Shown: positions 44,653 through 53,375, numbered from the stretch's first letter. The stretch is 64,000 nt of DNA from Paenibacillus alvei DSM 29 (GCF_000293805.1 NZ_AMBZ01000011.1:1-64000), one strand, 5' to 3'. Translations and numbers: made by a program. Notes: generated from the sequence alone by a model not told the origin.

Positions 44653-46130
44653 TCTCCCTCATCCTTTGACTTTGGTTCATTGTCGTTAGGGAAATCATAC
44701 TGTTCAAACCGTCCTTCTGCCTGTTTAGCTTCTTTTTCACGACGTTTCATTTCTTTTTTGGTATCAGTAACCCAAGGATGGTTAGCGACTATAGTCTCAT
44801 CAGATATCGTGCCGACACTATCCTTGACGTTTTTAATCGCTTCACTCTCATTTATGATTATGTCGCGGTTAAAGATGAATTCCACTGTTTCTTCTGAGAA
44901 ATCCTTACCTGTGGTATTTAGTATATGAGAATCTATGAACCATCTTAACTGCTCTAGGCTGGCTTGAAATTCAGTCTCGATGCCGTTTGCATCCAAATCC
45001 AGGTCTGAATATAAAAATTGCAGTGCTACACCGCTCTTGTCTCCGCCAAAGTTTTCGGATTGCGTATCAACTCCCCGACCGAACTCATAAATGTCCTTCC
45101 GGTTTCGCGCCATATTCGCTTCGTGAGCTTCCGTATTAATTGGAATGGAAATCGCATCTATTCCAGCACCTACACCAGTGTCGTCTAAATCAATCTTGAC
45201 CAATTTGTAAGTATTAATATTTTGACGAATTTCACCGGCGCTACTGCCTCCAAAACCTCTGACAGCGATTAAGGTGTTCGGCAAGTCTTCCAGGTCATTA
45301 GCGTTATCTGATTTACGTCTGTCATAATGATCTACCAAGGTCTTTATCAGTTCAACAAGCGGTTGTTCTTCATCATTGTATTTGAACGCGATAAAGGGAA
45401 CCTTTTCCCATACCATAGGTGTTACATTTCCCTTTTCGTCTGAAGCCGTGAAGTGTGATCCGACATCTCCCAATTCAACATCCGCCCTAAGAGTCGAATT
45501 CCTAGACTCATAGCGCTTTACGCCCTCGGTATCCCACCATTCAATCTTAGTTATCACGACCTTGTTAATGCCTTCATATGCTACAACTTCATACTTTCTA
45601 ATGATGGCATCAAGTTCCGTATGAGCTTTATCTTTCCATAAAGGTATAATCTCTTCAGATGGTATTTCCTTAAATGAAAGATTACCTTTTTCGTCGTAAA
45701 ACACATGCATCCATGCAATGCCTTTGTTTATGGAACTCTTCCCAATACTTTTCAGAAGCTTAAGCATCTTTTTCCCGAAATACTTAGATAGACTTTGTTG
45801 ATATTCTTCGTTATCAGTTTGAATGCTAAGAGGTTTTGAGAGAAGATAGTCCGTTTTCTGGTCAACCAATTTACGGACAAACCCGTTCACAAGTTTGTTA
45901 TTAGGGAGATGTTCAACCTCTATCAGCATTCCATTCTCGTCGATTGCGGTTCTTTTTCGCTTTAGAATGTCGGTTTTATTACGATAATAACGCTCACCGG
46001 TCAACATCCATTTGCGCTTTTCCGAACCTTCCCATTCGGCAATCTCCGTCTGGATGATCTGCTCTAAAGTCATGGCAGAATTAGCCCCATCCTGCAATAT
46101 CTTCACAACTTCCTTCATCTCAGGTGTCAT
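44649..46130 (-). CDS. Portal protein, SPP1 gp6-like
   Basis: A 493-residue portal protein: ERYYRNKTDILKRKRTAID, NNKLVNGFVRKLVDQKTDYLLSKP, GIAWMHVFYDEKGNLSFKEIP and the C-terminal FNRDIIINESEAI. Dodecameric portals form the DNA entry channel. The start is ATG 46130 after AAGGAGG, preferred over a longer in-frame ATG. Confidence 0.94.
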   Translation of the reverse strand: MTPEMKEVVKILQDGANSAMTLEQIIQTEIAEWEGSEKRKWMLTGERYYRNKTDILKRKRTAIDENGMLIEVEHLPNNKLVNGFVRKLVDQKTDYLLSKPLSIQTDNEEYQQSLSKYFGKKMLKLLKSIGKSSINKGIAWMHVFYDEKGNLSFKEIPSEEIIPLWKDKAHTELDAIIRKYEVVAYEGINKVVITKIEWWDTEGVKRYESRNSTLRADVELGDVGSHFTASDEKGNVTPMVWEKVPFIAFKYNDEEQPLVELIKTLVDHYDRRKSDNANDLEDLPNTLIAVRGFGGSSAGEIRQNINTYKLVKIDLDDTGVGAGIDAISIPINTEAHEANMARNRKDIYEFGRGVDTQSENFGGDKSGVALQFLYSDLDLDANGIETEFQASLEQLRWFIDSHILNTTGKDFSEETVEFIFNRDIIINESEAIKNVKDSVGTISDETIVANHPWVTDTKKEMKRREKEAKQAEGRFEQYDFPNDNEPKSKDEGE

Positions 46131-46143
46131 GGCATCCTCCTTC

Positions 46144-47421
46144 CTAGGCAAATGTAACACCTTTCTTCAAGTCGGCCACTTCGTAATCGTCCAGCGCGTA
46201 CCATATTGCCGAAAATGTATGAGGGTCAATCTTGAATTCATCCGGTATAATGTTGCCTGTCTTATCTTGCTTATATGTCAGATATTTGAGTTCTCTTATT
46301 GTGTTTGGGCACTGGTCTGAACAAATTATCTTCTTGAAGCGTTTGATCTTCTTGGTGTACTGAAGGCGGGAACCACTAAACTTCTTAGCTGCCTTAATGT
46401 TGAATCCTTGTTGCTTGAAATACTTGATCGTTTTCGGTTCCGCACTATCGCCCCTTATCAATTCACCTGTTTCTTTGAACTCCTTAATATCCTCAGCAGT
46501 GCGATCATCAGTCATCTTGTTCTTGTAATACTCCCAATAGATGTATAGGATCTTTTCATCATGATCGACGGCCAGACGCAGCAACGCATTGTAAGAAGTC
46601 TCGAAACCAAAGTCCATACCAGCGCGTTCAATCGGTTTCCTGATCCGCCCTATAGCTTCCATGACTTCTTCATGTGGCATATCTCTGAATTGCGGCAGCA
46701 CCTTAACTCCGTTCACACCAAAACGACCTTTCCGTGCAATCCGGTAAAGGTCTGGGTCATATTCCTTCATTTCTTCTAGCTGTGTAATATAGTCAAGCGG
46801 CAGGAATAGGTTGTCATCAGCCACTGAATGGTGATAGTACGTGTTGCCTACTACAACAGTGCGTTTCTCATACAACTCCAAATCATCAAGAACAATACGG
46901 CCTTTCAACTCATCTTTGAAGAAGTGCAGGAATGTCCAATTGTCTTCTCCCACTGGGTTCGTTGAAAGAATCATGTGTAATGTCAATTTGGGGTGCCGCA
47001 ACCGGCCCAGTAGTTCCTTGAAGCCCTCATATTTGACCTCTGAGCATTCTTCAATCCAAACGATAGACACGTTATGAATTGATTTCAGCTTTGCAGGCTT
47101 ATCCATCCCCTTAAAGATAATCTTGGAGCCATTAGGGAAACGAATCTGCATTGGTGACGACATCGGCTTAACAATGCCTTCCAAACCTAAATCAACTATG
47201 ATTTCCTCAAGAAGCGAAAAAGTGGAATCTCTATGAGTGTCGTATACTTCCCGCACTACAAGCGCCGTCCGTTTTTCACTCAGCAGTTTGAGAATAAGCT
47301 TTAAGCCTACATGGTAACTCTTGCTGCTGCCGTATCCGCCAACAAGGAAGTAGAATTTATAATCCCAATCGAATAGAAAGTCCTCAAAATGCGGGTTTAC
47401 CTCTTTCTCAACCATCGGCAT
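46144..47421 (-). CDS. xtmB: Terminase large subunit (PBSX family)
   Basis: A 425-residue TerL: Walker A-like GGYGSSKSY (28-36), Walker [12 protein letters not shown], motif III LSTNPV, and a C-terminal RNase H-type nuclease ([41 protein letters not shown]). It packages the genome and cuts it. It overlaps the small-subunit gene. Confidence 0.95.
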   Translation of the reverse strand: MPMVEKEVNPHFEDFLFDWDYKFYFLVGGYGSSKSYHVGLKLILKLLSEKRTALVVREVYDTHRDSTFSLLEEIIVDLGLEGIVKPMSSPMQIRFPNGSKIIFKGMDKPAKLKSIHNVSIVWIEECSEVKYEGFKELLGRLRHPKLTLHMILSTNPVGEDNWTFLHFFKDELKGRIVLDDLELYEKRTVVVGNTYYHHSVADDNLFLPLDYITQLEEMKEYDPDLYRIARKGRFGVNGVKVLPQFRDMPHEEVMEAIGRIRKPIERAGMDFGFETSYNALLRLAVDHDEKILYIYWEYYKNKMTDDRTAEDIKEFKETGELIRGDSAEPKTIKYFKQQGFNIKAAKKFSGSRLQYTKKIKRFKKIICSDQCPNTIRELKYLTYKQDKTGNIIPDEFKIDPHTFSAIWYALDDYEVADLKKGVTFA

Positions 47422-48211
47422 TACCTTCTGACTTCGAAGCCCGTTTAATCATAATCTCAATAGGCTTATCATCATTACCGGTCGCCTTCTGTTCGAGTAC
47501 AGCAACCTCACCCTTAAGCTTCTTGAGTCTGAGCTGCTGTTCTTCGTCTGCGTGCCCTTGGCGGCACATTTCTTCGCATTGCCTAATTAAAGACCTCAAC
47601 TCGCTCATTGCTCGGCTCTGTGCTGTTAGGAAGGTAGCGTGTCTATCCCAAGCGAACTGGAACTCATACTCTTCCTCAGTAGCCACTCTGTCATAGCCGC
47701 CTCCGCTACCGTCTTCTTCTTTATCTCGTTCAATATACTCGTATTTCGCTTTCTTAAGCTCCTTAATCATTTCGCCTTTGCTTTCGACGAACATAATGCT
47801 CTGCGCCCTGATTATTGCCGCTTGCTGTATAACTATGTTATCCATGATGATGTCAAGCGGCGACCGCGTTGAAAGCTCCCCCATGATTTCTAGCGTCTCT
47901 TCTGGGAGGTATTTTTGGTAGAAGCCATGTGTAACGGCATTACTATTCCCCTTGGGTGCGCCGCCTTCATTACCGACTGCGTTCTTGTTCCCTTTGGGCG
48001 CTCCGGGCTTTCCTTTATTGGTAACGTTACTATTGTCAAAGGGAACGTTACCTTTTAAATCGTCATCCCATTTATCGATACTCTTCCACTTTCGTACCTG
48101 GGATTCTGTTAGGCCCAATTCAGCAGCAACATCCTTAAGCTTCATATCGCCGCCGCTTTCGAGCCACATTTCCTTCGCTTTATCCCTGTTTGGGCTGCGT
48201 GCTCTTGCCAT
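47408..48211 (-). CDS. xtmA: Terminase small subunit (PBSX family)
   Basis: A 267-residue TerS: an N-terminal HTH ([27 protein letters not shown]), the [20 protein letters not shown] repeats typical of PBSX-type small terminases, a helical middle and a charged C-terminus. It recognises the packaging site and loads TerL. GGTGGTGGTG precedes the ATG. Confidence 0.93.
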   Translation of the reverse strand: MARARSPNRDKAKEMWLESGGDMKLKDVAAELGLTESQVRKWKSIDKWDDDLKGNVPFDNSNVTNKGKPGAPKGNKNAVGNEGGAPKGNSNAVTHGFYQKYLPEETLEIMGELSTRSPLDIIMDNIVIQQAAIIRAQSIMFVESKGEMIKELKKAKYEYIERDKEEDGSGGGYDRVATEEEYEFQFAWDRHATFLTAQSRAMSELRSLIRQCEEMCRQGHADEEQQLRLKKLKGEVAVLEQKATGNDDKPIEIMIKRASKSEGNADG

Positions 48212-48268
48212 TAGGTCATCACCACCACCTCCATTAATTGGTTAGTGTTGTTTTGTTGCTCCCTCGAC

Positions 48269-48475
48269 TTATTCGTTACGTGCGATGGAAGCGTTAGCCC
48301 ACATCATTGCTTGTTCAAGGTTGGTCATTACTAATGACTTCTCACGGCTGTTTGGACACAGTTCTTCGATCACGTTTGCCAATTCTTTTGCCTTCTCTCG
48401 GATAGCTTCGTATTTAGCCGGCTGCCCTTCCTTTGGTGCGTGATACTTAAAGTTGTTCTCTATTACTGGATTCAT
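48269..48475 (-). CDS. Acb2/Tad1-hairpin-like anti-CBASS protein
   Basis: A 68-residue helical-hairpin protein: FKYHAPKEGQPAKYEAIRE, KAKELANVIEELCPNSREKS and LEQAMMWANASIARNE match the small phage family of Acb2-type sponges, which sequester the cyclic nucleotide signals of CBASS (and some Thoeris) immunity. AAGGGATTG precedes ATG 48475. It lies just upstream of the terminase genes, a frequent location. The family call is by remembered sequence pattern. Confidence 0.72.
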   Translation of the reverse strand: MNPVIENNFKYHAPKEGQPAKYEAIREKAKELANVIEELCPNSREKSLVMTNLEQAMMWANASIARNE

Positions 48476-48501
48476 CTGTATCAATCCCTTCTGGACATAA
48501 T

Positions 48502-48523
48502 AAAAAGCCGCCTATTGGCGACT
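48502..48523 (-). terminator. Terminator after the 56-residue gene
   Basis: AGTCGCC and GGCGGCT pair on the minus strand around AATA and are followed by UUUUU. It overlaps the stop codon of the gene at 48512. Confidence 0.75.
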
Positions 48524-48682
48524 TGGTTCTGAACTCTCTTCAATTTTCGCAAGATAAATTTTCTCAAACAAACTATTCTCGTTATTCCGCGAATCATATT
48601 CAGCCTTTGCTTCGTCATATGTTTCAAATTCATCAACAGATACTTCGTAATCGTTATATATCCTTACGATGATCCATTTCAT
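48512..48682 (-). CDS. Small acidic hypothetical protein (56 aa)
   Basis: ATG 48682, with GGGGAGAG upstream, gives a 56-residue protein (MKWIIVRIYNDYEVSVDEFE ... YDSRNNENSLFEKIYLAKIEE), one small beta-alpha fold. Function unknown. Too short for ordinary gene callers but well supported by ribosome-binding site and terminator. Confidence 0.7.
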   Translation of the reverse strand: MKWIIVRIYNDYEVSVDEFETYDEAKAEYDSRNNENSLFEKIYLAKIEESSEPSRQ

Positions 48683-48728
48683 TTAATTCACTCTCCCCGA
48701 AACCAAAAAGCAATGAGCGACTTCTTTG

Positions 48729-49076
48729 CTAAAGCTTCAGATGCTTGTACATCTCATCCCACTCAATGTAGATGCCTTGCATGTATTCGTTGTGACTGAT
48801 CTTGTCAGGCTTTGACTTACATTCTGGCGATATCCACTGTACCCGACAGAATGGTAACCCGTTGTGCTCTTGAGCTGCCGAACTGTAATAGTACATATGT
48901 ACTATTTCAAATGTCTTGCCTGCATGTACTTTCAGTTGCTCTAACTGTTCAAGAATGATAGCGCGTATTGCTTCCTTATCTTCGATAATCGCTTGATCCT
49001 CAATTATGTATCTGGCTGATATCCGTTTGGTTGCAAATGAGGTATCGTCTATACTCACTATTGTGTATTTAAGCAT
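48729..49076 (-). CDS. Hypothetical phage protein
   Basis: A 115-residue protein (MLKYTIVSIDDTSFATKRIS ... IEWDEMYKHLKL), alternating strands and helices. ATG 49076 follows GGAGGAG. It overlaps the end of the small gene at 49058. No family recognised. Confidence 0.65.
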   Translation of the reverse strand: MLKYTIVSIDDTSFATKRISARYIIEDQAIIEDKEAIRAIILEQLEQLKVHAGKTFEIVHMYYYSSAAQEHNGLPFCRVQWISPECKSKPDKISHNEYMQGIYIEWDEMYKHLKL

Positions 49077-49210
49077 AAAGTACACTCCTCCATTTTCAAG
49101 CTTAAACGACGCATAATCGTTCTCATTGATTCTGCCGCTTCTTCTGCCTTTGGCAATGCCTTACTCATAGCCTCTTCCACATTCATTAGATTGAATTCAT
49201 CTAAATTCAT
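49058..49210 (-). CDS. Small hypothetical protein (50 aa)
   Basis: ATG 49210 after AAAGGATAAC gives 50 residues (MNLDEFNLMNVEEAMSKALP ... EECTLCLNTQ), helical. It overlaps the next gene by 19 bp. Plausible but unproven. Confidence 0.45.
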   Translation of the reverse strand: MNLDEFNLMNVEEAMSKALPKAEEAAESMRTIMRRLSLKMEECTLCLNTQ

Positions 49211-49231
49211 ACGCCGTTATCCTTTCTATAG

Positions 49232-49254
49232 AAAAAAGCACCGGGTAGGGTGCT
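49232..49254 (-). terminator. Terminator of the gene at 49255
   Basis: AGCACC and GGTGCT pair on the minus strand around a 5-nt loop and are followed by six U. The stem abuts the stop codon. Confidence 0.8.
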
Positions 49255-49524
49255 TTACATTGTTTCGAATCTTTTTTTCTGGAATTTTGAAACCTTAAAT
49301 TCAACATCTATATAAATTTGTCCGGCCTTTTCTTCCGAAATGTTGAATTTATCCCGTGCTAATCTCGCTACTAGGTCATCATGTGTTTCGTCGTAGTTTT
49401 CCCCGTTATTTGTTACCCTGTCATACTCTTCTCTCATGTATCGATAAATATTAGCTTCCTCTTTTGGTAGAGAATCAAGAAGTTTTTCTACTTCAGGATC
49501 ACGATTTTGGCTATCAAAGTTCAA
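49255..49524 (-). CDS. Hypothetical acidic phage protein
   Basis: An 89-residue acidic helical protein (DPEVEKLLDSLPKEEANIYRYMREEYDR). It starts at TTG 49524, seven bases after AAGGAGG. No family recognised. It has its own terminator. Confidence 0.65.
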   Translation of the reverse strand: MNFDSQNRDPEVEKLLDSLPKEEANIYRYMREEYDRVTNNGENYDETHDDLVARLARDKFNISEEKAGQIYIDVEFKVSKFQKKRFETM

Positions 49525-49671
49525 TGACGTTCACCTCCTTATGTCATATTTCGACAGTAAGGAAGGTATTTCCTCCAAACTCATATCAAACACCATTCAA
49601 CAACAGGATAGTTATCAATCCCTCTCTTCGAATCTAAAACAAAACATGATACGAAGAAGGGAGGTAATTCC

Positions 49672-49764
49672 ATGAAACTATTTTTAAAAATACTACTATT
49701 TGCAGTTGAATTGATTAGTGCAATTATCGATCTGATCAATAACATTATGTCTCTATTTCAATAA
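49672..49764 (+). CDS. Hydrophobic micropeptide (30 aa), toxin-like
   Basis: ATG 49672 after AGAAGGGAGG encodes 30 residues, almost all hydrophobic (KLFLKILLFAVELISAIIDL ... NNIMSLFQ). It is the only rightward gene in a long leftward stretch and has its own terminator. Size, hydrophobicity, strong ribosome-binding site and orientation resemble type I toxins of Bacillus prophages. No antisense RNA promoter is obvious to me. Confidence 0.5.
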   Translation: MKLFLKILLFAVELISAIIDLINNIMSLFQ

Positions 49765-49775
49765 TCAATAGGAGG

Positions 49776-49804
49776 ATAGCCGTTCATCAAGGAGCGGCTA
49801 TTTT
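49776..49804 (+). terminator. Terminator after the micropeptide
   Basis: ATAGCCG (49776-49782) and CGGCTAT (49795-49801) pair and are followed by TTTTAT. Confidence 0.75.
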
Positions 49805-49841
49805 ATAAAAAAGGATAGAATTAACGTATTATGTAGACGCT

Positions 49842-49893
49842 GCGCGGTTTCCACCGGTATCCTTCTTGCTGTCGCCGGGTTTGTTCGCCGCGC
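49842..49893. other. GC-rich long-range inverted repeat in an AT-rich gap
   Basis: GCGCGG (49842-49847) and CCGCGC (49888-49893) close a structure that also contains ACCGG/CCGGGT. The element is markedly GC-rich against its surroundings and lies in a 160-bp gene-free gap. It may be a structured RNA or a protein-binding or packaging site. Confidence 0.35.
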
Positions 49894-49979
49894 CTCTCGT
49901 TCATTGCATCTATGTTACTATCTTACACCCTTAAAAACCTAATGACCTGCAAGATATCTGCAAAAAAACTGCAAGGTTT

Positions 49980-50318
49980 TTATCGTTTCACCCTGCGGCG
50001 TTCGTTTCTTATGGGGTTAAGATCCTGCTTATTTTTATGGTAATATTCTAGACTTGTCTTCCTGTCATGCTCCGCATTATGTACTGGCTGGCAATCAGGA
50101 CAATGTCGTTGACTCCCTCCCATAACGATGTATGTGCTTCCGCATCTTTCACAGGTGTCACTGCTTCCCAATATCCTAGTATTGCCTTGCCGTTTGCGCC
50201 GTTTGTGATCTCTCCCAGCTTTCTTTGTTCGTTCCGCTCGGCAATCGGGGCAATAATATGCACGTGGTCCGCCACTAAATATAACGTTGCATTGGCGGCA
50301 ATTCCGATCAAGCAACAT
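49980..50318 (-). CDS. Double zinc-ribbon phage protein
   Basis: A 112-residue, very basic protein with two C-x2-C pairs per half (CRQCNVIFSGG, YYCPDCRAERTKKAG; CERCGSTYIVMGG, HCPDCQPVHN), so two zinc ribbons. ATG 50318 follows AGGAGTG. Probably nucleic-acid binding. Similar proteins are common near phage late-control genes. Confidence 0.75.
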   Translation of the reverse strand: MLLDRNCRQCNVIFSGGPRAYYCPDCRAERTKKAGRDHKRRKRQGNTRILGSSDTCERCGSTYIVMGGSQRHCPDCQPVHNAEHDRKTSLEYYHKNKQDLNPIRNERRRVKR

Positions 50319-50351
50319 ATGCTACACTCCTAACGTATCGGTAGCCGGTTA

Positions 50352-50801
50352 TTAAGCCTTCTGTCTAGGATTAGGCTGATTTCTATCAATCGCCCAATCT
50401 CTACCGACTTTTTTAGCTTGTACTTTCCCTTGCGCACAGTAGTTTTTTACTGTGCCCGGTGCAAGCCCCCATTCTTCCGCTGCTTCTTCTACCGTCATTA
50501 TATTTTCGAGAGCTTTTTGGTTGAACATCTTCACTACTGGGTTTCGCCAGTCACATGTGTCTGGCAGCAGAGCAATTCGCTCTATCTCCTCATTAGTAGC
50601 ATGTGGATCGATTGCAGTCACTACTTCCCACGAAAGCATATATTCTCTGCCCTCCTCGTCCATTCCGAAGGCATCAACATAACACGGGTTTCCTGGGAGA
50701 AACCACGGGTCAATCCGCGGCTTCCCCTTCAGATTTATCTTACATCCTTTGTGCATGAAATATGGATTTTCGTTCTGAAAAAGCTCATTATACATACTCA
50801 T
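50352..50801 (-). CDS. HTH-domain phage protein (late-region)
   Basis: A 149-residue protein: an N-terminal ~90-residue part (LKGKPRIDPWFLPGNPCYVDAFGMDEEGREYMLSWEV) and a C-terminal MerR/excisionase-like HTH (MTVEEAAEEWGLAPGTVKNYCAQGKVQAKKVGRDWAI). GGAGGAATT precedes ATG 50801. Probably a DNA-binding regulator. Confidence 0.75.
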   Translation of the reverse strand: MSMYNELFQNENPYFMHKGCKINLKGKPRIDPWFLPGNPCYVDAFGMDEEGREYMLSWEVVTAIDPHATNEEIERIALLPDTCDWRNPVVKMFNQKALENIMTVEEAAEEWGLAPGTVKNYCAQGKVQAKKVGRDWAIDRNQPNPRQKA

Positions 50802-50810
50802 AATTCCTCC

Positions 50811-51236
50811 TTATAGCCACACAAGTTGGCCTTTATTATCAAGTTTAAAGCGCGCTGATTCTTTATCCAGTGCAATCTCGTACTCGTAAGCACTGCATAC
50901 ATCGAATCGGTACATCCTGATGTCCATTCCTGTCTTGTTGCTTTTGCCCGTCGCAATTGCCTCGAGCTCTTTTTTGATATCATAGTTATTCCCGTATGGA
51001 TCTTTATTGACACGGACTTGAAAGACTTGTACATCTGAGTTAACAATGAAATGGAACATATCTTGCTTCTTTCCCACGTTATGGAACCCGAGTTTCTCCA
51101 ACAATGTAACTCCTCCTTGTTTAATTTCTTTCCACGCCATTCGAAGAGCTTCTGCAAAGTATTCTATTGCGCTACCACCGAATTTCACCACTGCCGACTT
51201 TGCAATTTTCCAAGCTCTTGTCATGACGTTTTTCAT
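50811..51236 (-). CDS. Hypothetical phage protein under dual-palindrome promoter
   Basis: A 141-residue protein with no recognised domain (RAWKIAKSAVVKFGGSAIEYFAEALRMAWKEI ... MFHFIVNSDVQVFQVRVN). AAGGAGGAAG precedes the ATG. It is the first gene after the promoter at 51282 that carries two GTGCGCTAGCGCA palindromes. Confidence 0.65.
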   Translation of the reverse strand: MKNVMTRAWKIAKSAVVKFGGSAIEYFAEALRMAWKEIKQGGVTLLEKLGFHNVGKKQDMFHFIVNSDVQVFQVRVNKDPYGNNYDIKKELEAIATGKSNKTGMDIRMYRFDVCSAYEYEIALDKESARFKLDNKGQLVWL

Positions 51237-51256
51237 CTTCTCTTCCTCCTTGTTTT

Positions 51257-51310
51257 GTGCGCTAGCGCACTTCCTACATTTAAGATATCACGTGCGCTAG
51301 CGCATGTCAA
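51257..51310 (-). promoter_or_regulatory. Promoter with two GTGCGCTAGCGCA palindromes
   Basis: On the minus strand TTGACA (51310-51305), 17 bp, TATCTT (51287-51282). A palindrome (51292-51304) fills most of the spacer, and a perfect 14-bp copy, GTGCGCTAGCGCAC (51257-51270), lies just downstream of the start point, centres 35 bp apart. The placement implies strong repression by a dimeric regulator. Confidence 0.8.
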
Positions 51311-51339
51311 TACTTTCCTTACCAATATTTATAGCTAAT

Positions 51340-51367
51340 AAAAACCGCTAGGGATTACCCCTAACGG
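51340..51367 (-). terminator. Terminator of the arpU operon
   Basis: CCGTTAGGG and CCCTAGCGG pair on the minus strand and are followed by UUUUUAUU, seven bases past the ArpU stop. Confidence 0.82.
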
Positions 51368-51373
51368 CCATGT

Positions 51374-51811
51374 TTATACTTCCTCGTATACTTCCAGGCG
51401 CAGTGCAAATGCCAAACGGTGAATAGCTTTTGACTTTGCGTAATAATATGCCCTCTCTGACATGTTCAGTTCAACGTACACGTTCACATCATATACATCC
51501 TCTTCTCCTAAATACCTCAATTCGATTATTCTGCGCTGAATCCTTGCCAACCTTCCTACGGCACGCATTACCTGGTCGTATTCACGCTGCAATTGCTCTT
51601 CACGATCTACATTGTATACGGATAAGTCTGCCGTCTGGTCGGAGGTAACGTTGGTATTGCTTCGCGGCATATCGCTGTACGTTGCAGTAACTTTTGCTTC
51701 ACGCCGGATGAATCCGAATCGTTTGAACAGCCTTGCAGACTCCAATCTTTCCTCAACGCGGCGCCAAGTTTCCTTTTCGTCCAATTTGAACATAGAAAGC
51801 TGCTCCCCCAT
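51374..51811 (-). CDS. ArpU-family late transcriptional regulator
   Basis: A 145-residue ArpU/RinA-type protein: LDEKETWRRVEERLESARLFKRFGF, a spacer, then a sigma-4-like region (RRIIELRYLGEEDVYDVNVYVELNMSERAYYYAKSKAIHRLA). Such proteins switch on late genes of Firmicute phages. It is last in the early operon, directly before the late-side genes. Confidence 0.87.
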   Translation of the reverse strand: MGEQLSMFKLDEKETWRRVEERLESARLFKRFGFIRREAKVTATYSDMPRSNTNVTSDQTADLSVYNVDREEQLQREYDQVMRAVGRLARIQRRIIELRYLGEEDVYDVNVYVELNMSERAYYYAKSKAIHRLAFALRLEVYEEV

Positions 51812-51813
51812 TC

Positions 51814-52044
51814 TTATCCCTCCAGTATCTCGAATAGATCTAACTGTCCATCCTCAGATATATAATCAGATGCATCTATGACATAACCGCGTAGCAGCCA
51901 AGCAGGTTCTACTTCTGTGGACTCTTCCGCCTCGCCTTTGATCGGTTTCCCTGCAATGCGCTGCTGCCCTTTATACCGGTTGTCCCAAGTCTCTTCTGCC
52001 TGAGACGTCCATACCCAATGTGTCTTAGCAGTTATTTTGTTCAT
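51814..52044 (-). CDS. Hypothetical phage protein
   Basis: A 76-residue protein (TAKTHWVWTSQAEETWDNRYKGQQ ... DGQLDLFEILEG). Its ATG overlaps the preceding stop by four bases. No domain recognised. Confidence 0.6.
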   Translation of the reverse strand: MNKITAKTHWVWTSQAEETWDNRYKGQQRIAGKPIKGEAEESTEVEPAWLLRGYVIDASDYISEDGQLDLFEILEG

Positions 52045-52442
52045 AGCTTGTCTGCTCCAACGTTTCTGAGTTTGTCCGCTATTCGGTCGGCTTCTTCGTT
52101 ATGTCCGTGCATTGCTAATGTACCTATGGCATCAAGTAAGATGTCTTTCATTTCGTCCGCTCGTTTCTTCTCGGCTCCACACTCTTCCCTCATATTCAGG
52201 AATTTGGTTTTAAGCGAGTGGTAATCGCAGTTGATCCCTGCCAGTTGTTCTTTCAGCTCTTCGTAACATTCTGACTTGATACGATACTGTTGTAGCCAGT
52301 AACCGAGCCGTTCTTCCTCCCTTTCCGCCGATAGATATATGACACCCGGTTCCCGGTTACTTAGTGTTTCAAGCTCCATATTCTTTACAAGCATCCAATC
52401 ATCTTCCCAGTCTCTTGCCGGCTGTTGTGTTGTTTCAGGCAT
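52041..52442 (-). CDS. Hypothetical coiled-coil phage protein
   Basis: A 133-residue, charged helical protein (YEELKEQLAGINCDYHSLKTKFLNMREECGAEKKRADEM). It overlaps the YopX-like gene by eight bases. Function unknown. Confidence 0.62.
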   Translation of the reverse strand: MPETTQQPARDWEDDWMLVKNMELETLSNREPGVIYLSAEREEERLGYWLQQYRIKSECYEELKEQLAGINCDYHSLKTKFLNMREECGAEKKRADEMKDILLDAIGTLAMHGHNEEADRIADKLRNVGADKL

Positions 52443-52974
52443 CCTTACTATCTCCTTTCAACAGGCTATAGTGTTCGTGTATGACTTCGTACTCAATCCA
52501 CCATTCTTCATCTGTCCATTTTCGCAATGGGAATCTATCAACTGTAAAGCATCCATCCTCACACAATTTAACTTCACGTTTGTTAATTACATCTAAATAA
52601 AATCCACACTCCACATCGTCCCATTTAACTATTGCTTTTTCGTTCCAACGGAATGTGTATCCATAATCTAACTCTTGTTCTCCAGTGATTAAGACTACGG
52701 CGTTATCATAGATCTCCTTGCCATTCCGGTCTGGAAGGCCTGTGTATTTACCTACTGTTTCCCGGTAAACCTTTGTGTACACTGCTTCTTTGTACGCCTC
52801 ATCATATGTCCGACCCTCGTCATAACTATTTGTCGATACAATGTAAATATCATCCCCGCCTAAATCCAGCAGGCTTCCATATACTAATTCACCAGGAACA
52901 TACTTTGATTCTGTGTATTTGATGATCCACTCCTGTTTCTTTTCTCTGCCGCGATACTTGATTGGTCTACTCAT
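52435..52974 (-). CDS. YopX-family protein
   Basis: A 179-residue YopX protein: MSRPIKYRGREK at the N-terminus and GKYTGLPDRNGKEIYDNAVVLI, the family's hallmark. YopX proteins are small beta-rich phage proteins of unknown function, first seen in SPbeta. Confidence 0.88.
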   Translation of the reverse strand: MSRPIKYRGREKKQEWIIKYTESKYVPGELVYGSLLDLGGDDIYIVSTNSYDEGRTYDEAYKEAVYTKVYRETVGKYTGLPDRNGKEIYDNAVVLITGEQELDYGYTFRWNEKAIVKWDDVECGFYLDVINKREVKLCEDGCFTVDRFPLRKWTDEEWWIEYEVIHEHYSLLKGDSKDA

Positions 52975-53176
52975 CCCCTATGCCCTCCCCAGCTTTCACA
53001 ATGTTTTCTGGTGCATACCAGTCAATTACGAAGCCTACACCGTAGGGAGCAAGCTCGTTGTGCTTCACGCCGATTCTTTTTCCAGACTTTGACCACCCAT
53101 AGAAGCTTGCTTCACTTAACTTCTTTGATATATGCTTTACGCTTTCGCCTTTCTTGAAATCAGGCTGTTTACTCAT
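52967..53176 (-). CDS. Hypothetical phage protein
   Basis: A 69-residue basic protein (KKGESVKHISKKLSEASFYGWSKSGKRIGVKHNELA). It overlaps both neighbours by eight bases. No family recognised. Confidence 0.6.
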   Translation of the reverse strand: MSKQPDFKKGESVKHISKKLSEASFYGWSKSGKRIGVKHNELAPYGVGFVIDWYAPENIVKAGEGIGDE

Positions 53177-53375
53177 CCCCTGTACCTCCTGGTAGGTTAA
53201 TTATGGCGTAATGTGTGACGCCCATAAGAAGAGCATCTGATGTAGTCCACCATGCAAGTCCTGTTACTTCTCTATGATCTAAATATGCACTGGTCACCGA
53301 CTTGCCGTTAGTAACCAAGAATTTCACCTTGGTCGATGGTGGGTTTTCCTTGTCATACTTTATCCACTCGATCAT
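53169..53375 (-). CDS. DUF551-like hypothetical protein
   Basis: A 68-residue protein beginning MIEWIKYDKENPPSTKVKFLV, the W-I-x-x-x-x-x-P-P start of DUF551-type phage proteins, with GLAWWTTSDALLMGVTHYA later. Function unknown. Confidence 0.6.
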   Translation of the reverse strand: MIEWIKYDKENPPSTKVKFLVTNGKSVTSAYLDHREVTGLAWWTTSDALLMGVTHYAIINLPGGTGDE

